64,000 bases of DNA from Terasakiella magnetica (lineage in GTDB: Bacteria > Pseudomonadota > Alphaproteobacteria > Rhodospirillales > Magnetospirillaceae): contig CACVCF010000146.1 of the NCBI GenBank assembly GCA_902729415.1, positions 1-64,000 on the forward strand, in the 5' to 3' direction. Made by a program: the position numbers and the translations under genes. Under the pieces are notes generated by a model. That model did not search any database. It was not told where the DNA came from and was given only the letters and a program-made list of their open reading frames with translations. Of this stretch, positions 44,699-52,799 are shown piece by piece; position 1 is the first letter of the stretch; every line of letters begins with the position of its first letter.

Positions 44699-46971
44699 TG
44701 GAAGCCGCCCAAGACTTCATGGCCCGATTCGGGGCACGGCTGGTGGATAACGGCTATCCGGCGATCCCCATCTGGCCGGGAACCAAGAAGCCGGGACGCT
44801 TTCAGGCTGGCGCTTGGTGCGATTACCCGGCCTGGACCCGCCATTGCGACCGTCCGACCACCCTGATCGAGACCGAGACCTGGGCCGCTTGGCCCGATGC
44901 CGCCATCGGGCTGGCCTGCGGCCCCTTGGTAGGCATCGATATCGACGTGCTCGATCCCGATACCGCCCATCGGCTGGAGCAGCTGGCCCGCGACATGCTG
45001 GGCGACACGCCCTTGCTCAGGATCGGCAAGGCCCCCAAGCGGCTGCTGGTGTATCGGGCTGATGTGCCATTCTCCGGCCCCAAGCGGGCGCCGCTGGAGA
45101 TCCTGGCGCATGGGCGGCAATTCGTCGCCTTCGCCATCCATCCGGATACCGGCCAGCCCTATGTGTGGCCGGAGGATTCGCCGCTCACCGTGGCGCTCGA
45201 CGATCTGCCGGTGGTCACCGAGGACTCGGTGCGCGCCTGGCTGGAAGCTGCCATCGCCTTGCTGCCACCCGAACTGCGCCCAGCCACCTTGGAATCGCCG
45301 GCCGCCTCCATGCCATCCACCAGTCCCCAGCGCGGCACCCTGGCAGCTGTGCGATCCGCGCTCGCCCATATCCCCAACGCCGATCTCGACTACGATTCCT
45401 GGGTGCGGATCGGCATGGCGGTAAAGGGAGCCATCGGCGAAGACGGGGCATCGCTGTTTGCATCCTGGTCGGCAATGTCGGCCAAGGACGTCCCCGCCGC
45501 CACCGCCAAGGCCTGGGCCAGTTTCCGCCCCACCACCATCGGCGCCGGCACCATCTACCATTTTGCCATGGAGCGCGGCTGGCAGCCCGATCCCGCCCTG
45601 GTGCTGGACGGCAGTACGCCTCAAGACGAGATCCATCCCGCCGCCGGTCTGCTGGCCAAGCTCGCGGCCACTCCCGCCGAACCGGCACCGCCGGAGCAGC
45701 CGTTCGATCTCATCATTCCCGACGGCGTGCTGGGCGACATGGTCACCTACATGCTGGCCACCGCTCGGCGCCCCCAGCCGGAATTGTCGCTCGGTGCCAG
45801 CCTGTGCGCCATCGGCGCGCTGATGGGGCGCAAATATCGCACCGAGAGCAACCTGCGCTCCAACCTCTACGTCATCGCCCTGGCCGACAGCGGCTCGGGC
45901 AAGAACCACAGCCGCGAAATCATCAATGAAACGTTTTTCCAAGCCAATCTCGCCCAGTATCTCGGCGGCAACAAAATCGCCTCCGGCGCCGGCCTGCTCA
46001 CCGCCTTGCATCGCCAACCCGCCATGCTGCTGCAGATCGACGAGTTCGGGATGTTCCTGGAAGGCATCGCCGACCGCAAGCGCAGCCCCCGTCACCTGAC
46101 CGAGATCCTCGACAACATGACCGAGTTGTATACATCGGCCGGCGGGGTGTTTCTGGGCGCGGAATACGCCAACCGCGACGGCAAGAACGAACGGCGCGAC
46201 ATCAATCAGCCATGTCTGTGCGTCTACGGCACCACCGCACCGACCCGATTCTGGAATGCCCTGCAATCGGCCAACGTGGTCGATGGCTCACTCGCTCGCT
46301 TCATTGTCATCGCCAGCGGCAACCAATACCCCGACGAGAACAACGACACCGGCATCCGTTCAGCGCCGCCCGCCCTGATCAAGAGTCTCAAGCTGATCGC
46401 CGCCGGTGGTGGACGAATGGCGGCGGGCAATCTCTCGGGACTGACGGCCGACCCCACCACCGCCGTCGATCCGATGACCGTGCCCATGGACGCGCGAGCC
46501 AAGGCCATCTTCCGGGATCTGTCCCGCGATATCACCGTCCGGCTGCGCGAGGCTCTGGGCACGCCGTTCACACCGATCCTTGCCCGCATCAGCGAGAACG
46601 CCACCAGGGTCGCCCTGATCCGGGCGGTGTCCTCGGATCCGGTGACGCCGGTGATCCGGGCCGACGATGCCGAATGGGCGATTCAGTTCGTCAGCACCTG
46701 TGCCGACCGCACCATGGTCGAAATCGACCGCCACGTCGCCGACAACGATATCGAACGCAACCACAAGCGGATCATGGAAATCATCCGCGGCTCCGGCCCA
46801 AGCGGCATCTCCAAGACCAAGCTAACGCAAGACAGCCGTTTCCTCGAAGCGCGACCGCGCAACGAGATCCTCGCCACCCTGATGGAGGCGGGGATGATTA
46901 CCCTCGCCATGCGGGCCACTGCGACCAAGCCGGTGATGGTGTACATGGCCTGCGAATGGCGGGCGCCATGA
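44698..46971 (+). CDS. Prim-Pol primase/polymerase with PriCT and P-loop domains
   Basis: 757 aa, its ATG overlapping the previous TGA. Residues ~1-190 are a bifunctional primase/polymerase domain: GYPAIPIWPGTKKPGRFQAG, GIDIDVLDPDTAHRLEQL, LEILAHGRQFVAFA. Residues ~220-280 are PriCT-like (IPNADLDYDSWVRIGMAVKG). A P-loop ATPase/DUF3987-type region has ALADSGSGKNHSREI and LLQIDEFGMFL. The C-terminus is helical with a winged-helix look. It should prime and help unwind phage DNA. Confidence 0.88.
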   Translation: MEAAQDFMARFGARLVDNGYPAIPIWPGTKKPGRFQAGAWCDYPAWTRHCDRPTTLIETETWAAWPDAAIGLACGPLVGIDIDVLDPDTAHRLEQLARDMLGDTPLLRIGKAPKRLLVYRADVPFSGPKRAPLEILAHGRQFVAFAIHPDTGQPYVWPEDSPLTVALDDLPVVTEDSVRAWLEAAIALLPPELRPATLESPAASMPSTSPQRGTLAAVRSALAHIPNADLDYDSWVRIGMAVKGAIGEDGASLFASWSAMSAKDVPAATAKAWASFRPTTIGAGTIYHFAMERGWQPDPALVLDGSTPQDEIHPAAGLLAKLAATPAEPAPPEQPFDLIIPDGVLGDMVTYMLATARRPQPELSLGASLCAIGALMGRKYRTESNLRSNLYVIALADSGSGKNHSREIINETFFQANLAQYLGGNKIASGAGLLTALHRQPAMLLQIDEFGMFLEGIADRKRSPRHLTEILDNMTELYTSAGGVFLGAEYANRDGKNERRDINQPCLCVYGTTAPTRFWNALQSANVVDGSLARFIVIASGNQYPDENNDTGIRSAPPALIKSLKLIAAGGGRMAAGNLSGLTADPTTAVDPMTVPMDARAKAIFRDLSRDITVRLREALGTPFTPILARISENATRVALIRAVSSDPVTPVIRADDAEWAIQFVSTCADRTMVEIDRHVADNDIERNHKRIMEIIRGSGPSGISKTKLTQDSRFLEARPRNEILATLMEAGMITLAMRATATKPVMVYMACEWRAP

Positions 46972-47017
46972 GATTCTTGCACGCCCGGAGAAAATTGCAG
47001 GAGCCTGTAATCGGCCT

Positions 47018-47043
47018 GGGCGACCGAAACGCCCCTTTGTTTT
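47018..47043 (+). terminator. Probable intrinsic terminator after the primase gene
   Basis: GGGCG (47018-47022), 7-nt loop, CGCCC (47030-47034), then CTTTGTTTT. The stem is short but the T-tract is clear, and it lies 47 bp after the primase stop. Confidence 0.5.
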
Positions 47044-47056
47044 CAAGGAGATACCC

Positions 47057-47182
47057 ATGCCTCGGGGAGATAATTGTAATTTTTGTATTTTTGCACCAGA
47101 GAACCTCACGCGTGCGGGTGGGGTACCTCAGGTCTCCCTCTACTCACTCCCATACAATTATACAAAATTTACAATTATTTGA
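47057..47182 (+). CDS. Possible 41-aa AT-rich small ORF with a strong ribosome site
   Basis: AAGGAG at 47045-47050 is ideally spaced from ATG 47057. The frame starts MPRGDNCNFCIFAPENLTRA and ends YNYTKFTII. Its first and last thirds contain the two arms of a 19-bp inverted repeat, and its base composition is far more AT-rich than its neighbours. It may be a real small gene or a non-coding regulatory element with a chance frame. Confidence 0.35.
   Translation: MPRGDNCNFCIFAPENLTRAGGVPQVSLYSLPYNYTKFTII
47070..47178. repeat. 19-bp inverted repeat (one mismatch) around a 71-bp spacer
   Basis: Left arm ATAATTGTAATTTTTGTAT (47070-47088); right arm ATACAAAATTTACAATTAT (47160-47178), whose reverse complement differs at one base. 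Both are AT-only islands in GC-rich DNA next to the primase gene. An origin, a regulator-binding region or mini-transposon ends are possible. Confidence 0.7.
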
Positions 47183-47225
47183 AATATCCATTACAGATCA
47201 GTGGCCTGGCCGATTCCGGCCGGCT

Positions 47226-47246
47226 GCAATTTTCTGGAAAAATTGC
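47226..47246. promoter_or_regulatory. AT-rich palindrome upstream of the RuvC-like gene
   Basis: GCAATTTT (47226-47233), 5 bases, AAAATTGC (47239-47246): perfect 8+8 symmetry. It lies about 130 bp before the resolvase gene. The motif GAAAATTGCA also occurs near 46990. It has the look of an operator. Confidence 0.45.
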
Positions 47247-47378
47247 ACGCCCCCGCCTCATCAGGCGGTCGGCATGCCCACAGCATCGTACCGGATCATC
47301 CATCGGGTTCGGGCGGAAGCGTTGTCCTTGGCCGGACATCGCCCTCGCCCCAGCTGCTCGAACCACGAGGAGATAGCC

Positions 47379-47903
47379 ATGATCGTTCCAATCCCCAGTC
47401 ATGCCACAGCGCCGGAGCAGGCTGACGCCGATGCTTCCGGCGCTGTACTGGCCCTCGACCTGGGCACCACCACCGGCTGGGCCATGCGGCTGGCCGACGA
47501 AACCATCGTCTCCGGCACCATGGAGTTCCGCCCTAGTCGCTTCGAAGGCGGCGGAATGCGCTACCTGCGCTTCCGCTCCTGGCTCGACCACCTGCTGGGC
47601 GGCGCCAAGAGCATCAGCGCGGTGTATTTCGAGGAAGTCCGCCGCCATGCCGGAACAGATGCAGCCCACATTTTCGGCGGCTTCCTGGCCCATCTCACCG
47701 CTTGGTGCGAGCTCAAGCACATCCCCTATCAGGGCGTGCCGGTCGGCACCATCAAGCGCCATGCCACCGGCAAGGGCAATGCCAGCAAGGAGGCGGTGAT
47801 CGCCGCCATGCGGGCACGTGGCTTCACCCCCGAGGACGACAACGAAGCCGACGCGCTGGCCATCCTGTCCTGGGCCATCGACACCGTCGGAGGTGTGCGA
47901 TGA
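47379..47903 (+). CDS. RuvC-like Holliday junction resolvase
   Basis: 174 aa from MIVPIPSHATAPEQ, with GAGGAG upstream. RNase H-fold acidic residues are in place: Asp27 in LALDLGTTTGWAM, Glu85/86 in VYFEEVRRHAGTDAAH, and the Asp group 153-158 in EDDNEADALAILSW. Such phage resolvases cut branched DNA before packaging. Coupled to the next gene by ATGA. Confidence 0.88.
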   Translation: MIVPIPSHATAPEQADADASGAVLALDLGTTTGWAMRLADETIVSGTMEFRPSRFEGGGMRYLRFRSWLDHLLGGAKSISAVYFEEVRRHAGTDAAHIFGGFLAHLTAWCELKHIPYQGVPVGTIKRHATGKGNASKEAVIAAMRARGFTPEDDNEADALAILSWAIDTVGGVR

Positions 47904-48091
47904 AGTGGCATCCCCCTGGCTTCGGCGGCAACCGCCGCGACCCCGAGCAGGTCAAGCAGGATGGCTGGAAGGAGCGCGGCGTCCTGGTCATCACCGAGGA
48001 CGACCAGCGTCTCACCTGGCCCGAGCGTGAATTGATCCGTCAGCTTGGCCAAAAGCTCTACGGCAAGCGCCCGGAGGTGGCCCATGACTGA
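47900..48091 (+). CDS. Small phage protein, unknown
   Basis: 63 aa starting at ATG 47900 within the RuvC stop (ATGA). Basic and hydrophilic (GGNRRDPEQVKQDGWKERGV, LTWPERELIRQLGQKLYG). It overlaps the next start by 8 bp. No family recognised. Confidence 0.6.
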   Translation: MKWHPPGFGGNRRDPEQVKQDGWKERGVLVITEDDQRLTWPERELIRQLGQKLYGKRPEVAHD

Positions 48092-48536
48092 GATCCACTG
48101 GACACCGATCATGGTGGAGAACCGTCTAGCAGAGGCCGCCGACGTGCTGCGGCGATTGCCCAACGCCACGGTCCAGGGCTATGCCAGTACTTGGCCTCCC
48201 TTCGTGCGGGACTATTGGGAAGCCTACGGCGCCAACGAGGTGACGCTTCGTCGCCCACCACCCTCGGCCGCCGCCATTACCCGCATGGATCAGGCTTTAC
48301 CCTGGTTGCGTCTAGTCGATCCGGCCGACGCCCAGATCCTTTGGCTGCGCGCCAACGGCGATCCCTGGAAGGCGATCTGCTGGAAAGCCGGTCTGTCCCG
48401 TGCCACCGCCCATCAGCACTGGATGTTCGGCCTCTGCGTCATCGCCTGGAAGTTGAACGGCAAGGCGGTGCCCAGGGGCATCTCCAAGGCGGGTCTGATC
48501 GCAAGGGCAAAAGCGATGCAGGACGACGCTGCGTGA
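48084..48536 (+). CDS. DUF6362-like phage regulator with HTH
   Basis: 150 aa from MTEIHWTPIMVENRLAEAAD. Typical segments are LRRLPNATVQGYASTWPPFV, RDYWEAYG and RRPPPSAAAITRMDQALPWL. Near the C-terminus a helix-turn-helix is visible (WKAICWKAGLSRATAHQHWM). The gene lies at the end of the early region, just before a repeat-rich gap and the methyltransferase/late genes, so it may be a late-gene activator. The family name is by pattern memory. Confidence 0.75.
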   Translation: MTEIHWTPIMVENRLAEAADVLRRLPNATVQGYASTWPPFVRDYWEAYGANEVTLRRPPPSAAAITRMDQALPWLRLVDPADAQILWLRANGDPWKAICWKAGLSRATAHQHWMFGLCVIAWKLNGKAVPRGISKAGLIARAKAMQDDAA

Positions 48537-48947
48537 TGTCTTAAGACATTCCTGCCACTGACGCCCCTCGCGAGTGGGTGGTATGGTTGGGGCAAGCTCG
48601 AACGACGGGCGGCGGTGATAATCAAATGATCCGCCGCCCGAAGCGGGCGAAAGAATAGAACACCGTACCGTGGAGAATTGGTTCCTCCCCGGCACCTTTC
48701 GCTATGCGGGGGGCATCAGCGCCCGATTTCGCTAGCGACAGCCGAAAATTCTGGGTTTCCACTTAGGTTTCCAGTTTCCACCCCGCGAGGCGCGCAAGGC
48801 CATGGCCAGCGCGCCTTTCGCATATCCGGGGGGCTGGAAACCAGGGTGGAAACCTAGCCGCTGTTAACTACCCAATTCCAACCCTAACGGGTCGTTTCCA
48901 TGGAAACTGCCCGAACGGGTGGGGTTCCACTCCCAAGAGATCCCCCC
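48537..48947. promoter_or_regulatory. Repeat-rich gap with seven GTTTCCA motifs and palindromes
   Basis: GTTTCCA occurs at 48755-48761, 48767-48773, 48774-48780 and 48894-48900. Its complement TGGAAAC is at 48835-48841, 48847-48853 and 48901-48907; the last two, 48894-48907, form a perfect 14-bp palindrome. Between them is AGGCGCGC (48788-48795)/GCGCGCCT (48809-48816) around GGCCATGGCC. A hairpin GGGCGGCGG/CCGCCGCCC lies at 48607-48639. No gene is supported. The layout suits a multi-site regulatory, origin or packaging element. Confidence 0.7.
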
Positions 48948-50528
48948 ATGCAGCTTGCTCTCTCCGAGCCGGTCCCGCCGGCCATCGGCGCGATGTCGTG
49001 CGCCTCGGCCGCCCAGGGGCTGGTCTACGGATCAGTGTGCAGCGGGATCGAGGCCGTGACGGTCGCCTGGGAACCCTTGGGCTGGCGGCCAGCCTTCTTC
49101 GCCGAGATCGAACCATTCCCCTCCGCCGTGCTGGCCCACCATTACCCGGCAGTGCCCAACCTGGGCGACATGACCGCCATCGACGGTCGGGTATGGCGGG
49201 GCAAGATCGACGTGCTGGTGGGCGGAACACCCTGCCAGGCCTTCTCGGTGGCGGGCCTGCGCAAGTCTCTGGACGACGCGCGCGGCAACCTTGCCCTCAA
49301 ATTCGTGGACCTCGCCAATGCCATCGACCCAGCCTACACCATTTGGGAAAACGTGCCGGGCGCCTTGTCCACCCGCGACAACGCCTTCGGATGCCTTCTG
49401 GGTGGATTGGCCGGTGAAGATGGTCCGCTGCTCCCGCCAAGGGGTAAATGGACGGACGCTGGTGTTGTCGTTGGACCCACGCGCACAGTCGCGTGGCGGG
49501 TGCTCGACGCCCAATATTTCGGCTTGGCCCAACGCCGCCGCCGTGTGTTCGTTGTGGCAGGTCCTCGAGACCGGGCCGATCCCGTCGCGGTACTTTTTGA
49601 GCGCCAAGGCGTGCGCCGGGATCATCCGCCGAGCCGAGAAGCGGGGCAAGGCCTTGCCCCGACAATTAGCGCACGCACTCGCGGCGGTGGCGGGCTCGGT
49701 ACCGATTTCGAAATCGACGGCGGACTGATCGCCGAAGCCTTCGGCGGCAACAACACCTCCGGTCCCATCGAGGTGGCCACCGCGCTCAATGCCTGCCATT
49801 CCGCCAGTGGCCGGATGGATTTCGAGAGCGAGACCTTCGTTGCCACCACCTTGCGGGCTCGCGACCTGTCCCGTGGTGTCGATAGCGACTGCACCGACAC
49901 GCTGATTGCCCATTCTCTTCGCGGCGAGGGCTTCGACGCTTCGGAAGACGGGACCGGACGCGGTACGCCACTGGTGCCGGTCTCCATCGCCATCCCGATC
50001 CAGGAGGCCGGTGCCCGCACCGGAATCAGCACCACCGATCCCCGTGCTGGAATCGGCATCGGCTGTGATGGCGATCCCATGTTCACGTTGCAGGCGGGCA
50101 AGCAGCACGCCGTGGCGTTCACCCAGAACCAACGGGACGAAGTTCGCCCCCTGACAATTGCCGGTGCCCTGGCCGCAGAGCCGGGGACCAAGCAGCAGAC
50201 CTATGTCGCCTTCGATTGTATGGCTGGCACCGGATTCCAGTCGGTCGAGGCCGATGGTGTCACCCCGACGCTGCGGGCGATGTCGGCCTTGGGCCGCGAC
50301 AATGCCGGTGGCCAGTTGGCGATCCAGCACGGCATGGCGGTGCGCCGCCTGACGCCCCGTGAATGTGAAAGGCTGCAGGGCTTTCCCGACAATTACACCC
50401 TCATCCCTTGGCGCGGAAAGCCAGAGGACAGGTGCCCCGACGGCCCAAGGTATCGCGGGCTGGGGAATTCTATGGCTGTTCCGGTGATGTCCTGGATCGG
50501 CAACCGCATCCAGACCGCAGGAAAATGA
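48948..50528 (+). CDS. Phage DNA (cytosine-5) methyltransferase
   Basis: About 526 aa from MQLALSEPVPPAIG. The frame is open from ATG 48900, but that codon lies inside a repeat palindrome without a ribosome site. C5-methyltransferase motifs: GSVCSGIEAVTVAWEPLGW, the catalytic GGTPCQAFSVAG, WENVPGALS, QRRRRVFVV, and at the end RRLTPRECERLQGFPDNYTL and YRGLGNSMAVPV. A long insertion before the last motifs contains the target-recognition region. There is no restriction enzyme, so its likely purpose is protection of phage DNA. Confidence 0.93.
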   Translation: MQLALSEPVPPAIGAMSCASAAQGLVYGSVCSGIEAVTVAWEPLGWRPAFFAEIEPFPSAVLAHHYPAVPNLGDMTAIDGRVWRGKIDVLVGGTPCQAFSVAGLRKSLDDARGNLALKFVDLANAIDPAYTIWENVPGALSTRDNAFGCLLGGLAGEDGPLLPPRGKWTDAGVVVGPTRTVAWRVLDAQYFGLAQRRRRVFVVAGPRDRADPVAVLFERQGVRRDHPPSREAGQGLAPTISARTRGGGGLGTDFEIDGGLIAEAFGGNNTSGPIEVATALNACHSASGRMDFESETFVATTLRARDLSRGVDSDCTDTLIAHSLRGEGFDASEDGTGRGTPLVPVSIAIPIQEAGARTGISTTDPRAGIGIGCDGDPMFTLQAGKQHAVAFTQNQRDEVRPLTIAGALAAEPGTKQQTYVAFDCMAGTGFQSVEADGVTPTLRAMSALGRDNAGGQLAIQHGMAVRRLTPRECERLQGFPDNYTLIPWRGKPEDRCPDGPRYRGLGNSMAVPVMSWIGNRIQTAGK

Positions 50529-51796
50529 CAATGACCCATCCGCTTCCCGACTCTGTCGAGCATTGGAGCATCGACCGGCTGATCCCCTATGGCCGCAATG
50601 CGCGCACTCATTCGGACGGCCAGGTCGCCCAGATCGCCGCCAGCATGGTGGAGTTCGGCTGGACCAACCCGGTGTTGGCCGACAGCCAGGGCAATGTCAT
50701 CGCCGGGCATGGCCGACTGGCCGCCGCCAAGTCCCTGGGCCTGGACACGGTGCCGGTGGTGATCCTCGACCATCTGACCGAGGCCCAGCGCCGCGCCTAC
50801 ATCCTGGCCGACAATAAGCTTGCTCTCAATGCTGGCTGGGATGATGAAACCCTGGCGGCGGAACTGCATGCGCTGAATGGCGACGGCTACGATCTCGGGG
50901 TCATCGGCTTCTCCGACGAGGAGTTGGACGCCCTGATGGCTCCCCTTGATGACGAGGGCGACGGCCAGGGTGATGGAACCGGCGAGGACGAGGTGCCGGA
51001 ACCGCCCGCCGATCCGGTGACGCGGCCGGGTGATCTGTGGATCTTGGGCCAACATCGCCTGCTTTGCGGCGACAGCACCATCCTGGCCGATGTGGAGAAG
51101 GTGCTGGGTGGCGCCCCCGCCAACATGTGTTTCACCGACAGCCCGTACAACGTTGATTACGGCGCACCGGGCAAGGGAGGCAAAGGCCGTCGCATCCTCA
51201 ACGATGCCCTGGGCGGCGGGTTCAAGCAGTTCCTGTACGACGTCTGCGTTAACATCCTGGCCGTGACCAAGGGTGCGGTCTACATGTGCATGTCGTCGTC
51301 GGAGTTGCACACCTTGCAAAGCGCCTTCCTGGAGGCTGGCGGGCACTGGTCGACGTTCATCATCTGGGCCAAGAACACCTTCACCCTGGGGCGCTCGGAT
51401 TATCAGCGCCAATATGAACCGATCCTGTACGGCTGGAAGGAAGGTGGCAGCCATTACTGGTGCGGCGCCCGCGACCAGGGGGACGTCTGGTCGATCAACA
51501 AACCGGCCCGGAACGACCTCCATCCGACCATGAAGCCGGTGGAACTGGTGGAACGGGCTATCGGCAATTCATCGCGGGAGAACGAGATCATCCTCGATCC
51601 GTTCGGCGGTTCCGGCACCACCCTGATCGCCTGCGAACGCATGGGGCGGCAGGCTCGGCTGCTGGAACTCGACCCCAAATACGTCGATGTCATCGTCCTG
51701 CGTTGGCAGGAGCAGACTGGCGAAGCAGCCATTCTGGATGGTGATGGCCGCTGCTTCGACGACATCGCCGCCGGGAAGGCGGTCAGCGCCGGGTGA
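50525..51796 (+). CDS. ParB-fused DNA adenine/cytosine-N4 methyltransferase
   Basis: 423 aa, ATG overlapping the previous stop (ATGA). Residues ~10-110 are a ParB/sulfiredoxin-like domain (LIPYGRNARTHSDGQVAQIA, GNVIAGHGRLAAAKSLG). The rest is an N6/N4 methyltransferase with the catalytic motif IV as TDSPYNVDYG (DSPY where DPPY is usual) and the SAM site LDPFGGSGTTLIACE. Ser at this place is known in N4-type enzymes, so base specificity is open. It forms a two-methyltransferase pair with the C5 enzyme. Confidence 0.92.
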   Translation: MTMTHPLPDSVEHWSIDRLIPYGRNARTHSDGQVAQIAASMVEFGWTNPVLADSQGNVIAGHGRLAAAKSLGLDTVPVVILDHLTEAQRRAYILADNKLALNAGWDDETLAAELHALNGDGYDLGVIGFSDEELDALMAPLDDEGDGQGDGTGEDEVPEPPADPVTRPGDLWILGQHRLLCGDSTILADVEKVLGGAPANMCFTDSPYNVDYGAPGKGGKGRRILNDALGGGFKQFLYDVCVNILAVTKGAVYMCMSSSELHTLQSAFLEAGGHWSTFIIWAKNTFTLGRSDYQRQYEPILYGWKEGGSHYWCGARDQGDVWSINKPARNDLHPTMKPVELVERAIGNSSRENEIILDPFGGSGTTLIACERMGRQARLLELDPKYVDVIVLRWQEQTGEAAILDGDGRCFDDIAAGKAVSAG

Positions 51797-51998
51797 TCCG
51801 GCGCAGGGAATGCTGGTATTTGGCGTCGGAAGGTTTCCAGTTAAGCGGCTTGCAGCCGAGTCGTAGATCACGGTTCCAGAATTCCAGAATCTGCTGGTTG
51901 GAATAGCCCCGGCCCCGGAAGTACTCGAAATCGGTCTGCGACCATTGAGGATGGGCCTTCAGCAAGGCGCTAGGACGGACGGTCAACCGGGCCGCCAT
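51783..51998 (-). CDS. Small protein on the opposite strand, unknown
   Basis: 71 aa from MAARLTVRPSALLKAHPQWS. Contains TDFEYFRGRGYSNQQILEFW. It overlaps the 3' end of the methyltransferase by 14 bp, convergently, and follows the DUF6900-like gene by 2 bp. No family recognised. Confidence 0.6.
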   Translation of the reverse strand: MAARLTVRPSALLKAHPQWSQTDFEYFRGRGYSNQQILEFWNRDLRLGCKPLNWKPSDAKYQHSLRRITRR

Positions 51999-52000
51999 GG

Positions 52001-52165
52001 TCACTTCGCCTCCTGGCCAGCGGTAAATGCGGCTTCCAGGGCCTTCTTGATCTGCCAAACCGACAACTCGTGGAAGTCGAAGCGGTCGCTGTTGCGGGTG
52101 TCCAGGGTTTCCAGGTTCAGGATCTGGGTGGCGATCTCGGTCAGGGCTTGGTCTCGGGTTTTCAT
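52001..52165 (-). CDS. DUF6900-like small protein
   Basis: 54 aa from MKTRDQALTEIATQILNLET. The segment LDTRNSDRFDFHELSVWQIK then KALEAAFTAG matches my memory of DUF6900, a short phage/plasmid family of unknown function. Below the size at which most frames are trusted, but conserved in pattern and next to a likely partner. Confidence 0.65.
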   Translation of the reverse strand: MKTRDQALTEIATQILNLETLDTRNSDRFDFHELSVWQIKKALEAAFTAGQEAK

Positions 52166-52257
52166 GCTCTTGGCCTTCCGTTGTGGTGGGGCCAGTACCG
52201 CTCTATGTCGCCGACAGATCAAGTCCATTAAGCGTGCAATTTCAATAAGGTGATCGA

Positions 52258-52467
52258 TTGCATCAATCTCGCCGCATGTCCATGGTTGAGGCCGCCGCCA
52301 ACGTGGTGATCGGTTACGGCATCGCGGTCGCCACCCAGGTGCTGGTGTTCCCGATCTTCGGCATTCACATCACCCTGGCCGATGATCTGGCGATCGGCTT
52401 GGTGTTCGCCGTGGTGTCCTTGGCTCGGGGTTTCATGCTGAGGCGGGTCTTTGAACGGCTCCGGTGA
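52258..52467 (+). CDS. Small two-helix membrane protein (DUF7220-like)
   Basis: 69 aa with a TTG start at 52258 (AAGGTG 7 bp before it). MHQSRRMSMVEAAANVVIGY and FPIFGIHITLADDLAIGLVF mark two membrane helices; the end is RGFMLRRVFERLR. This QSR-S-vEA pattern is common in alphaproteobacterial phages. It may be a holin-like or superinfection protein; function unknown. Confidence 0.65.
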   Translation: MHQSRRMSMVEAAANVVIGYGIAVATQVLVFPIFGIHITLADDLAIGLVFAVVSLARGFMLRRVFERLR

Positions 52468-52527
52468 CAAATTGACGACATGCCCTTAATCTTCTTCCGG
52501 GATTCTTGTCCGGAAAGGAAAAACAGC

Positions 52528-52791
52528 ATGAGCAAAACCGCGATTTCCAAAGCCATCCGCACCGCCACCAGCTGCACCGCCGCCCAGGCCGACGAAGCTG
52601 TCGATGCCTTGGTGGCCACCATTCTGGATGGCGTGAAGTCCGAAGGCCGCTTCCGGATGATTGGATTTGGGACCTTCTCGAAGTCCGAGCGCCCGGCCCG
52701 GCAGGGCCGCAATCCCCAGACCGGCAAGACCATTGAGATCGCGGCGTCCTCGACCATCAAGTTCAAGGCGTCGTCGTCGCTGAAGAAATAG
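52528..52791 (+). CDS. HU-family DNA-binding protein
   Basis: 87 aa from MSKTAISKAIRTATSCTAAQ, with AAAGGAA upstream. The HU/IHF core is seen: FRMIGFGTFSKSERPARQGR, NPQTGKTIEIAASSTIKFKA, with the DNA-arm Arg/Pro. A prophage copy of HU could bend DNA at packaging, recombination or late promoters. Confidence 0.92.
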   Translation: MSKTAISKAIRTATSCTAAQADEAVDALVATILDGVKSEGRFRMIGFGTFSKSERPARQGRNPQTGKTIEIAASSTIKFKASSSLKK

Positions 52792-52799
52792 GCTGAAGA

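Noticed and set aside
44620-46266. 548-aa frame on the minus strand
   Set aside because: Antisense shadow of the primase; the plus strand has Prim-Pol and P-loop motifs.
48755-48907. GTTTCCA repeats as a CRISPR array
   Set aside because: Seven-base motifs in both orientations with irregular spacing; no 25-40 bp repeats or constant spacers, and no cas genes. The nuclease at 41851 is Cas4-like only in fold and belongs to the phage recombination set.
49032-50531. 499-aa frame on the minus strand
   Set aside because: Antisense shadow of the C5 methyltransferase, which carries all catalytic motifs.
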